From NCBI GenBank assembly GCA_964517145.1, contig CAZFBN010000170.1, forward strand, positions 1 through 10,719: a DNA stretch of 10,719 nt, in the 5' to 3' direction. Each line of letters opens with the position of its first letter. Within the stretch, counting starts at the first letter, position 1. A program made the translations under genes and the position numbers. The stretch is from JADJNW01 sp964517145 (GTDB taxonomy: Bacteria; Bacteroidota; Bacteroidia; Chitinophagales; Saprospiraceae). Shown here piece after piece: positions 1 through 6,214 of the stretch. Below the pieces are notes generated by a model. The model was not told the DNA's origin. It worked only from the letters and a program-made list of their open reading frames with translations, and ran no database searches.

Positions 1-70
1 GGACACGAGCTTTCTGTGCGAGTCCCAAACCATTATACTTCCCGAATGCTTCTGGCCTGGTTTCTTATCT

Positions 71-101
71 TTTCCAAATGTGGACTCTGATACACTGGCA
101 A
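71..101 (+). promoter_or_regulatory. Bipartite regulatory element, copy A, upstream of the symporter pair
   Basis: TTTCCAAA (71-78) is followed after exactly 12 nt by TACACTGGCAA (91-101). The same two blocks with the same 12-nt spacing occur on the minus strand upstream of oadB (10295-10265). TACACT resembles a -10 hexamer, but TTTCCAAA sits too close to be a standard -35 (14 nt between TTTCCA and TACACT). It could therefore be an activator site at the -35 position, or an alternative promoter type. The second block overlaps the inverted repeat at 87-114. If 91-96 is a -10, the mRNA would have a leader of about 115 nt before the GTG at 217. The repeated element is seen directly; its function is inferred. 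Confidence 0.45.
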
Positions 102-114
102 GCCAGTGTATGAG
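87..114. promoter_or_regulatory. Palindromic operator candidate
   Basis: TACACTGGC (91-99) and GCCAGTGTA (102-110) are exact reverse complements separated only by AA. The symmetry extends outward to 87-114 with one mismatched pair (G89/G112), giving 12 matched pairs out of 13. A 2-nt loop is poor for an RNA hairpin, so a dimeric repressor or activator site is the more natural reading. It overlaps the putative -10 block of the bipartite element, a usual place for a repressor to act on the downstream symporter genes. The regulator is not identifiable from the sequence. Confidence 0.45.
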
Positions 115-216
115 GTAATCAAAGAAAGGAGGCTATCGAGGCAACTGTACAGGCGTGACACTACCATGTTGGCTCTAGGAAGAGTGTAATGTGATTAGTT
201 ACAAGGGAGGTACACT

Positions 217-489
217 GTGCCGACATCATCACACGAAACATCAGGCGAATTCAAAGCCTACTGGCGTAAGAATATGATGCTTATCTCCATTTTGCTTGCT
301 ATCTGGGCGATGGTTTCGTATGTCTTTGGCATTTTGCTGGTCGAACCATTGAATGCCATCAAGATTGGGCAGCTCCCCTTGGGATTCTGGTTTGCGCAAC
401 AGGGTTCTATCTATGTGTTCGTCATCGAGATTTTTGTCTATAGTGTTTTGATGGACAAAATCGACAGAGAATTTGATGTTCATGAATAA
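217..489 (+). CDS. DUF4212 small subunit of a sodium:solute symporter
   Basis: This 90-residue membrane protein is the small partner usually encoded just before VC_2705-type sodium:solute symporters. Two hydrophobic spans are visible, about residues 20-42 and 63-79. Family-typical features are the YW.KN stretch near residues 15-19 and PLGFWFAQQGSIYVFV at about 54-69. Translation starts at GTG, with GGGAGG at 205-210, 6 nt upstream. The large subunit begins 14 nt after the stop, so the two are co-transcribed. The small subunit is presumed to assemble with the large one in the cytoplasmic membrane; its exact role is unknown. Length matches the family. The family call is secure and the transported solute is not. 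Confidence 0.93.
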   Translation: MPTSSHETSGEFKAYWRKNMMLISILLAIWAMVSYVFGILLVEPLNAIKIGQLPLGFWFAQQGSIYVFVIEIFVYSVLMDKIDREFDVHE

Positions 490-503
490 GAATGAGGTGA
501 ACT

Positions 504-2276
504 ATGGGGGAAGTTGAAATCTGGACCTATGCGGTCGTCATCCTCTCGTTTGCAGGCTACATCTACATCGGCTACCAGAACCGTGTTCGAGATACCAAGG
601 GCTTCTACGTGGCCGGCCAGGGCGTGCCGGCTATCGCCAATGGTGCCGCCACCGCTGCCGACTGGATGTCGGCAGCGTCCTTCATCTCGATGGCGGGACT
701 CATCTCCACCCTGGGCTACGATGGCTGCATCTACCTGATGGGCTGGACGGGCGGCTATGTGCTGCTGGCACTGCTGCTGGCCCCCTATCTCCGTAAGTTT
801 GGCAAGTATACCGTGCCCGACTTCGTGGGCGACCGCTACTACTCCCAGACAGCGCGCACCGTAGCGGCCATCTGTGCCATCTTCGTCTCCTTCACCTATG
901 TGGCCGGCCAGATGCGTGGCGTAGGGATTGTGTTTAGCCGCTTCCTGGGCACATCTATCAATACGGGTGTGATGATTGGGATGGCGATTGTAGCCTTCTT
1001 CTCGGTCATCGGTGGCATGAAAGGCATCACCTGGACCCAGGTGGCTCAGTATGTGGTGCTGATTGCAGCCTATCTGGTGCCCGCGTTTGCCCTGGGCATG
1101 ATCCTGACAGGCAACCCCATCCCGCAGTTGGCGTTCACGTTTGGCGACCTGGCCCCGCGTCTGGGCGAGCTTCAGACCGAACTGGGAATGAAAAACTACA
1201 TCGAACCCTTCACCAACAAGACGCAGCTGGATGTGCTCTTCATCACGATTGCACTGATGATTGGCACAGCGGGCCTGCCGCATATTATCGTGCGCTTCTA
1301 CACCGTGCCATCGGTGCGGTCGGCACGCTTCTCGGCGGGATGGGCACTGCTCTTCATTGCGCTGCTCTACACCACCGCCCCGGCTATTGCCGTGTTCGCG
1401 CGCTACAACCTGCTCACCACCTTCACGGGCGCAACCCGCCAGGCCGATGGCTCGCTGGTAGCCGGTGCGCCGATACCCGCTGATACGCTTCGCAGTGAGA
1501 ATTCCTGGATTGGCAAGTGGGAGAAACCCGGCTTGCTCATTGTGGGCGACGACAAGAACGGAGATGGCGGTGTGACCATGGGGCCAGGCGATGCCTTCCT
1601 CAAAACCAATGGCAAGGTTGATAAGACGAAACCCAACCCCGACTCTGTCAATGAGGTCTATATCGACAATGACATCATCGTGCTTTCAACGCCAGAAGTT
1701 GCCAATCTGCCCCCCTTCGTGATTGCGCTTGTCGCAGCCGGCGGGCTTGCCGCCGCGCTCTCGACGGCATCAGGGCTGCTGTTGGTCATCTCCAGTTCGG
1801 TGTCGCACGATATCTACTACCGCCTGATTGACCCCAACGCAGATGAGCAGAAACGGTTGATGGTGGGGCGCATCATGATTTTCATTGCGGTGGTCATTGC
1901 CGGCTACTTTGGCATCAACCCGCCGGGCTTTGTGGCGCAGGTGGTGGCATTTGCATTTGGGTTGGCAGCAGCCAGCTTCTTCCCTATCATCATTCTGGGC
2001 ATCTTCGACAAGCGCACCAACAGCGCCGGGGCGATTGCAGGCATGGTGGTCGGGATGGTGTTCACGATGAGCTATATCATTGGCAACAAGTTTATGAGCA
2101 TGCCGGCGTGGTTCTTCGGCGTGAGCGCAGAAGGCATTGGCACACTGGGCGCGATCATCAATTTTGTCATCGCTATTGCGGTGTCGCGTATCACCGCCCC
2201 GCCGCCACAGGAAATTCAAGACCTGGTCGATAGCGTGCGCGTGCCGCGCGGTGCGGGTTCGACCAGTGCTCACTAA
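504..2276 (+). CDS. Sodium:solute symporter large subunit, VC_2705-type (SSS family)
   Basis: This 590-residue polytopic protein of the SSS (SLC5-like) family would couple Na+ entry to uptake of a small solute, probably an organic anion such as acetate, although the substrate cannot be read from the sequence. The N-terminal FYVAGQGVPAIANG.A.AADWMSAASF region (35-60) is typical. ALSTASGLLLVISSSVSHDIY (418-438) carries the Ser-Thr pair (S420/T421) that matches Na+-site residues in PutP and vSGLT. Between two spans, residues about 305-400 form a hydrophilic insert with a D-K-N-G-D-G loop (350-355), a known trait of this subfamily. The start is ATG 504 with GAGGTGA at 494-500. It is preceded by its DUF4212 partner and followed by a strong stem-loop. 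The family is sure; acetate as substrate is a guess. Confidence 0.93.
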   Translation: MGEVEIWTYAVVILSFAGYIYIGYQNRVRDTKGFYVAGQGVPAIANGAATAADWMSAASFISMAGLISTLGYDGCIYLMGWTGGYVLLALLLAPYLRKFGKYTVPDFVGDRYYSQTARTVAAICAIFVSFTYVAGQMRGVGIVFSRFLGTSINTGVMIGMAIVAFFSVIGGMKGITWTQVAQYVVLIAAYLVPAFALGMILTGNPIPQLAFTFGDLAPRLGELQTELGMKNYIEPFTNKTQLDVLFITIALMIGTAGLPHIIVRFYTVPSVRSARFSAGWALLFIALLYTTAPAIAVFARYNLLTTFTGATRQADGSLVAGAPIPADTLRSENSWIGKWEKPGLLIVGDDKNGDGGVTMGPGDAFLKTNGKVDKTKPNPDSVNEVYIDNDIIVLSTPEVANLPPFVIALVAAGGLAAALSTASGLLLVISSSVSHDIYYRLIDPNADEQKRLMVGRIMIFIAVVIAGYFGINPPGFVAQVVAFAFGLAAASFFPIIILGIFDKRTNSAGAIAGMVVGMVFTMSYIIGNKFMSMPAWFFGVSAEGIGTLGAIINFVIAIAVSRITAPPPQEIQDLVDSVRVPRGAGSTSAH

Positions 2277-2298
2277 TCCAGGTTCTGTTCTGGAACTG

Positions 2299-2330
2299 AC
2301 ACGCGGGGATACCATCGTATCCCCGCGTGT
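2299..2330. terminator. Stem-loop between convergent genes, probable bidirectional terminator
   Basis: ACACGCGGGGATAC (2299-2312) and GTATCCCCGCGTGT (2317-2330) pair perfectly over 14 bp around a CATC loop. It lies 22 nt after the symporter stop and 61 nt beyond the stop of the opposing terC-like gene, so it can serve both transcripts. No run of T follows on either strand, so it is not a textbook intrinsic terminator. Its position and stability are the evidence. Confidence 0.7.
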
Positions 2331-2391
2331 GGCCCCCGCCAGGGACCTTCCACAATTGCTCACTCCGCGAATGCTCGTGCCTCACCACACC

Positions 2392-3348
2392 CTACGAAGG
2401 CGTTTTCTCCGACACCGCCCGCGGCGGATAGAGAATAGACGCAATAATCGAGATTGCCACCAGCGCGAAGATGACTCCAAGCGAGAGCAGCGTTGGTATC
2501 TCGATGCTATGTGAGAGCAGCAGCTTGATGCCGATGTAGACCAGGATAATCGCCAATGCAGAACGCAGGTAGGCGAAGGTATGGAGAAGTCCTTCGAGCG
2601 CAAAGTAGAGCGAGCGCAGCCCCAGAATTGCCAGCACATTTGAGGTGTAGACAATGAAAGGGTCGTGGGTGACAGCAAGGATCGCGGGAATCGAGTCGAG
2701 CGCAAACACCAGGTCGGTCCATTCAATGAATACGAGAATCACCAGCAGCGGCGTGACCCAGAGCCGTCCATCGCGCCGCACGACAAAGTGTGTCCCCTCA
2801 AAATCGCTTGTCACGGGCAATATCCGCCGCAGAACCCGCAGCACCGGATTCTGCTCCGGGTGAATGTCCTCATCCTTGCGGAACATCTTGATACCGCTGA
2901 AGATGAGCACCCCCCCAAAAAGATAGAGCACCCAGTGGAAGTGCTCTATCAGCGCCACCCCCGCGAAGATAAGAGCGGCTCGCATCAGCAGTGCGCCGAT
3001 AATGCCCCAGAAGAGCACGCGGTGCTGATAGAGCGCGGGCACCTTGAAGTAGGCAAAGATGAGCGCAAAGACAAAGAGGTTGTCCACACTGAGTGACTTT
3101 TCCAGCAGGTAGCCGGTGAGGAAGGTCAGCGCAGCATGGCTGCGTTCAGCGGGGGCATAGCCGCCCACCCAGCCAACAAAGATGCCCAGATTGAAGAGCA
3201 GTGCCAGCATCACCCACACACCACTCCAGATAAGTGCCTCTTTGATTTTTACCTCGTGCGCGGTGCGGTGAAATACACCCAGGTCGAGCGCAAGCAACGC
3301 CAGCACCATCACGTTAAACCCGATCCACCAGGTCAGTTGTCCATCCAT
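2392..3348 (-). CDS. TerC/Alx-family integral membrane protein
   Basis: This 318-residue polytopic protein matches the TerC family, Alx branch. Members are associated with tellurite resistance, alkaline pH response and Mn2+ export; which applies here is unknown. Family signatures are EKSLSVDNLFVF (83-94), FIEWTDLVFALDSIPAI (207-223, with acidic residues inside the membrane) and SNVLAILGLRSLYF (236-249). About eight or nine hydrophobic spans are present, with a cytoplasmic-type basic loop at about 155-195. ATG 3348 is preceded by AGGAG five bases upstream. It begins 8 nt after the kdpE stop, so it is probably the last gene of the oadG-kdpD-kdpE operon. No yybP-ykoY Mn riboswitch has room in that gap. 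It was not named alx because the substrate is unproven. Confidence 0.93.
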   Translation of the reverse strand: MDGQLTWWIGFNVMVLALLALDLGVFHRTAHEVKIKEALIWSGVWVMLALLFNLGIFVGWVGGYAPAERSHAALTFLTGYLLEKSLSVDNLFVFALIFAYFKVPALYQHRVLFWGIIGALLMRAALIFAGVALIEHFHWVLYLFGGVLIFSGIKMFRKDEDIHPEQNPVLRVLRRILPVTSDFEGTHFVVRRDGRLWVTPLLVILVFIEWTDLVFALDSIPAILAVTHDPFIVYTSNVLAILGLRSLYFALEGLLHTFAYLRSALAIILVYIGIKLLLSHSIEIPTLLSLGVIFALVAISIIASILYPPRAVSEKTPS

Positions 3349-3356
3349 GCATGCTC

Positions 3357-4046
3357 CTAGCCCTGAAGATTAAACCGATAGCCTATGCCCGGCTCGGTGA
3401 GGATATAGACCGGCTTCGCGGGGGTTGGCTCAATCTTGTGGCGCAGCTGCGTGATGAACACACGCAGCGTGGGCGTCTCCTGCTCATACGTCGGCCCCCA
3501 CACCGTGCGCAGCAACCAGCGGTGGGTCAGCACCTTGCCGGCGTGTGCTGTGAGCACATACAGTAACTCATACTCCGTTGGTGTCAGATGTACCTCATGG
3601 CCTCGTACCATCACGCGCCGGTGGGCACGATCTATCTGTACTTCACCAAAGACGCAGACAGGCTCCGGTAGCGCGGTCAGGCGTGCTGCGTGCCGCAGTG
3701 CCACACGGATGCGTGCCAGCAGTTCATCCATCCCGAAGGGCTTGGTGAGGTAGTCATCGGCCCCCATGTCCAGTGCTGCCACCTTGTCTTGCTCCTGGTC
3801 GCGCACACTCAGCACGATGATCGGCACCTGCGACCACTCCCGCACACGGCAGCACACATCCAGCCCTTCCATCTGTGGCAACCCCAGGTCGAGCACGACC
3901 ACATCGGGCCGCCAGCCCACAATGGTATCCAGTGCGGCAATACCATCTGCGGCCACCTGCACCTCGTAGCCGCGCACACTCAGCCCGGTCTTGAGCATGC
4001 GCCGCATTTGCGGTTCGTCATCCACCACAAGCACACGTGCGCTCAT
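3357..4046 (-). CDS. kdpE: KdpE-type response regulator
   Basis: This 229-residue OmpR/PhoB-type response regulator has a receiver domain (about 3-115) with the acidic pair D9/D10, phospho-acceptor D53 in VVVLDLGLP, S80 and K102. The winged-helix DNA-binding domain spans about 130-227. MGADDYLTKPFGMDELLARIRVALR (94-118) and VWGPTYEQETPTLRVFI.QLRHKIEP (182-207) are characteristic of KdpE rather than OmpR or PhoB. Its start codon overlaps the kdpD stop as ATGA, implying translational coupling. In well-studied bacteria KdpE activates kdpFABC under K+ limitation. No kdpFABC is present here, so its targets may be local, such as kimA, or elsewhere. OmpR-family proteins bind direct repeats about one helical turn apart, and one such repeat lies upstream of oadB. 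Confidence 0.93.
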   Translation of the reverse strand: MSARVLVVDDEPQMRRMLKTGLSVRGYEVQVAADGIAALDTIVGWRPDVVVLDLGLPQMEGLDVCCRVREWSQVPIIVLSVRDQEQDKVAALDMGADDYLTKPFGMDELLARIRVALRHAARLTALPEPVCVFGEVQIDRAHRRVMVRGHEVHLTPTEYELLYVLTAHAGKVLTHRWLLRTVWGPTYEQETPTLRVFITQLRHKIEPTPAKPVYILTEPGIGYRFNLQG

Positions 4047-5596
4047 TGCGGCTGCTCCTCCACAACACGTTGCGCGGCATGCGCTTCGGCTCCCGCTTCA
4101 CGCGGCAGCGTGAAGGCGACACGCGCTCCGCCTTCGGCGCGGTTTGCGGCGGTTATCGTGCCGCCGTGTGCGGCAATCAGCCCTTTGCAGATGGCAAGCC
4201 CCAGCCCGCTGCCCTCGGTGGGGCGCGCGCTTCCGCCGCGCACAAACTTCTCGAAGACGTGCGGCAACAGCGTGTCAGGAAAGCCCGGCCCCTCGTCAAG
4301 CACCTCCACCTGGATAGTGCCACCCCCGTCGCGCGCCCGCAGCGTAATGATCGTACCGGGCGGGGTATAGTACGCGGCGTTTTCCAGCAGGTTGCTCAAC
4401 ACGCAGTCGATGTGGGTGTAGGTGACACGCACCGGCGGCAAGTTGGCTGGCATATCGAGCATGACACAGTGGTGCGCCAGTGTCGGCACGAGCCGCGTGA
4501 GCACCTGCTCGGTCATGTCGGACAGATCGTACCAGCGACGAGTCTGCTCCAGTGCGCCGGTTTCGATGCGCGACATCACCAGCAGGTCGCCCACCAGCCG
4601 ATTGAGGTGGGTAATCTCTTCGTCAATTGAGGCCAGCAGTTCGCGCTGCACGCGCGGCTCCCACACCACAGAATCGTCCAGCAGATTGGAAACAGCCCCT
4701 TTCATCACCGCCAGCGGTGTGCGCAGGTCGTGCGAAACAGAGGAGAGCAGGGTAGACTTGAGGTGGTTGGCTTCGGCCAGTACACTTGCGTGGCGCGTCG
4801 TCTCCGCCAGCGTTGCACGTTGCAGCACCAGTGCCACCTGGGTGGCAATCATCTGGAGCATGTCGCGCTCGACAGCACTGAGGTGCGGGGCCGTCGCGTG
4901 CCGCACGACGGTAAGCCTGCCAACCGGGTGGCCGGCGTGGTGGATAGGTACCTCGATGTTCTCCCCCTGGCTTTCGTTCGCGTTGTCGGGGGGCAGCGTA
5001 CCACTGCACGCCTGTTCAAGCAGCACGCCTGCTTCGTCCAGCAAAGCAATCTGGCATGCCTGGGCATCGAACAGGTGCAAGGTGGTATCGGTGATAACGG
5101 GCAAAATGCGCTCGCGCTCGACCTCGACGCTGATCGCCTGGCTCAGGCGATACAGGGAATCGATGTGGGCAGCGTGATGCATCGCACGAGTGGCATGGTC
5201 ACGGGCGCGTCCGGCCAGACCGCTTACGACGACGGCCACACAGAGGAAGGTTCCCAGGCGAATGGCATCTTCGGCAGAGGTGATCCCGATGATGTGGTAG
5301 GGCTGCATGAAGAAGTAGTTGAGCACAACAAATGCCAGCAGCGAGGTGCCGATGCCAACCCACAGCCCCGACACGATGGCGTTGAGTAAGACCACAAGCG
5401 TGTAGATCAGTGCGGCAGTAGAGTGGTCATGGGGGTTCAGCAGCAGCAGGAGCAGCGTGACCAGGGGCATACTGCCAACCCAGAGCAACACTCGCATCGA
5501 GCCGGGCAGTGCCGCGGGGATGTGCAACAGTTCCCCCCCCACCTGCGCGAGTGGTGCGTGAGTCGACGGGTTTCTTCTGGCGGTGTTCGTATGCAT
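4043..5596 (-). CDS. kdpD: KdpD-like sensor histidine kinase lacking the N-terminal KdpD/Usp half
   Basis: This 517-residue membrane kinase is paired with kdpE. It has a hydrophobic DUF4118-type region with about four spans (about 35-130, including NYFFMQPYHIIGI), a GAF-like domain (about 145-260), a HisKA helix with H289 in SSVSHDLRTPL, and an HATPase domain with the N box SNLLENA (401-407), G1 DEGPGF (434-439), F box FEKFVRG (448-454) and G2 GSGLGLAIC (462-470). All catalytic motifs look intact. Canonical KdpD is about 890 residues and starts with a nucleotide-binding KdpD domain and a Usp domain; both are missing and no remnant lies upstream. The start at 5596 has no Shine-Dalgarno, but TATAAT lies 6 nt before it, suggesting a leaderless message. 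A later Met (residue 34, just before the first span) is an alternative start. Confidence 0.88.
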   Translation of the reverse strand: MHTNTARRNPSTHAPLAQVGGELLHIPAALPGSMRVLLWVGSMPLVTLLLLLLNPHDHSTAALIYTLVVLLNAIVSGLWVGIGTSLLAFVVLNYFFMQPYHIIGITSAEDAIRLGTFLCVAVVVSGLAGRARDHATRAMHHAAHIDSLYRLSQAISVEVERERILPVITDTTLHLFDAQACQIALLDEAGVLLEQACSGTLPPDNANESQGENIEVPIHHAGHPVGRLTVVRHATAPHLSAVERDMLQMIATQVALVLQRATLAETTRHASVLAEANHLKSTLLSSVSHDLRTPLAVMKGAVSNLLDDSVVWEPRVQRELLASIDEEITHLNRLVGDLLVMSRIETGALEQTRRWYDLSDMTEQVLTRLVPTLAHHCVMLDMPANLPPVRVTYTHIDCVLSNLLENAAYYTPPGTIITLRARDGGGTIQVEVLDEGPGFPDTLLPHVFEKFVRGGSARPTEGSGLGLAICKGLIAAHGGTITAANRAEGGARVAFTLPREAGAEAHAAQRVVEEQPQ

Positions 5597-5602
5597 GGGT
5601 AT

Positions 5603-5608
5603 ATTATA
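5603..5608 (-). promoter_or_regulatory. TATAAT -10 box immediately before kdpD
   Basis: On the minus strand a perfect TATAAT occupies 5608-5603. Transcription would normally begin about 7 nt further on, at or next to the A of the kdpD ATG (5596). No SD-like sequence lies in the few bases between. No convincing -35 was found (GGCCCC at the 17-nt spacing), and there is no extended TG motif. It would give kdpDE-terC expression independent of oadG. Confidence 0.35.
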
Positions 5609-5676
5609 GCGCGGTGTGGGGCACGGGGGCCATTAGCAGCAGCACTACCGCCGCGTCGCATGCGATCCCATCACCG

Positions 5677-5919
5677 TCAGGCGGCACTGCTTCGACCAGT
5701 CCCCATCGCCCTGGCGACTATCCGGCTTGTCAACAGCACCGCTACCAGTTGCGGTGTCAGCGACCCTGCGTCTTCGGCGAGGGCAGGCGCGGCAGGCGCG
5801 CGGTGCAGCCACACATCGGCAAACCGGAACAGGTGGAGCACCAGCACGATCATCCCCACAAAAACCACCACCATGCCGACCACGGTGAGGTGAAGTCCAA
5901 CCAGCAAACTGTCAACCAT
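5677..5919 (-). CDS. oadG: OadG-type gamma subunit of a sodium-ion-translocating decarboxylase
   Basis: This 80-residue protein has a short N-terminal segment, one long hydrophobic span (about 5-31, GLHLTVVGMVVVFVGMIVLV) and an alanine/proline-rich tail, the usual plan of OadG/PF04277. In oxaloacetate decarboxylases, gamma anchors alpha to beta and binds the metal through its C-terminal tail. The G.H.TVVGM.VVF pattern is the main support. The start at ATG 5919 is preceded by AGAAAGG nine bases upstream. It lies 80 nt before kdpD on the same strand. Its natural partner, oadB, is about 3 kb away, beyond kimA and dedA, which is unusual. No alpha (carboxyltransferase/biotin) subunit is in view. 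Small single-span proteins are easy to over-call, so confidence is moderate to high. Confidence 0.8.
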   Translation of the reverse strand: MVDSLLVGLHLTVVGMVVVFVGMIVLVLHLFRFADVWLHRAPAAPALAEDAGSLTPQLVAVLLTSRIVARAMGTGRSSAA

Positions 5920-5982
5920 TGGTTTTTGCCTTTCTCTACATCACCCACGGGTTGCGCAAGCCAGGTGACGATACACAACACG

Positions 5983-6001
5983 GGGCAACGAACAGTTGCC
6001 C
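5983..6001. other. Short stem-loop upstream of oadG
   Basis: GGGCAAC (5983-5989) and GTTGCCC (5995-6001) form a 7-bp perfect stem with a 5-nt loop, in the spacer between kimA and oadG. No T run follows on the minus strand. It may be an attenuator or a weak terminator. It shares CGGGGCAACG with a hairpin inside the small ORF at 8821-8830. Confidence 0.35.
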
Positions 6002-6046
6002 GATGCGCGTGTTACCATACTCAACGATTTGTCGTTTCGGTGTTGG

Positions 6047-6077
6047 TCATGCTCTGGTGATGATCACCAGGGCATGA
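6047..6077 (-). terminator. Inverted repeat after kimA, possible terminator
   Basis: TCATGCTCTGGTG (6047-6059) and CACCAGGGCATGA (6065-6077) form a 13-position stem with one imperfect pair and a 5-nt loop. It lies about 140 nt past the kimA stop and about 130 nt before the oadG start. No T tract follows, so the terminator call rests on position and stability only; an operator or RNA-processing site is possible. Confidence 0.4.
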
Positions 6078-6163
6078 GCGAGACACACTGCCGACCGCCA
6101 TGGTTGGCATAGTCCCATCATACGCAGGTTGGTATAAGCACAGTATTTGGGATGCGGGGAAAG

Positions 6164-6183
6164 GTATTTGGAAAGTATAAATG
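6164..6183 (-). promoter_or_regulatory. TTTCCAAA-containing site upstream of oadG (copy B)
   Basis: Read on the minus strand, this site is CATTTATACTTTCCAAATAC. It contains the TTTCCAAA core found upstream of the symporter pair and of oadB, again on the gene strand. It also resembles CATTATACTTCCCGAATG at 31-48 on the plus strand. A related TCCCAAATAC lies 21 bp downstream (6152-6143). Unlike copies A and C, it is not followed by TACACTGG. TATACT within it could be a -10, but no good -35 is seen. The 295-nt spacer it sits in (5920-6214) holds this site and two stem-loops and no gene that can be supported. Confidence 0.3.
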
Positions 6184-6214
6184 AGCGTTGCCATAAGGGC
6201 TTGCCTATCCGTAT

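Noticed and set aside
480..1283. Long minus-strand open frame (267 codons) opposite the symporter gene
   Set aside because: It is antisense to a clearly recognised SSS gene, has a histidine/glutamine/arginine-rich composition typical of reversed GC-rich coding sequence, and shows no known motifs.
1770..2363. Minus-strand open frame of 197 codons spanning the symporter end
   Set aside because: Antisense shadow of the symporter; it also runs through the terminator stem-loop.
3349..3356. Mn-sensing yybP-ykoY riboswitch before the TerC-like gene
   Set aside because: The gap to kdpE is only 8 nt, so there is no room for it.
3690..4370. Plus-strand open frame of 226 codons opposite kdpE/kdpD
   Set aside because: Antisense to two genes with intact family motifs and an ATGA overlap; no features of its own.
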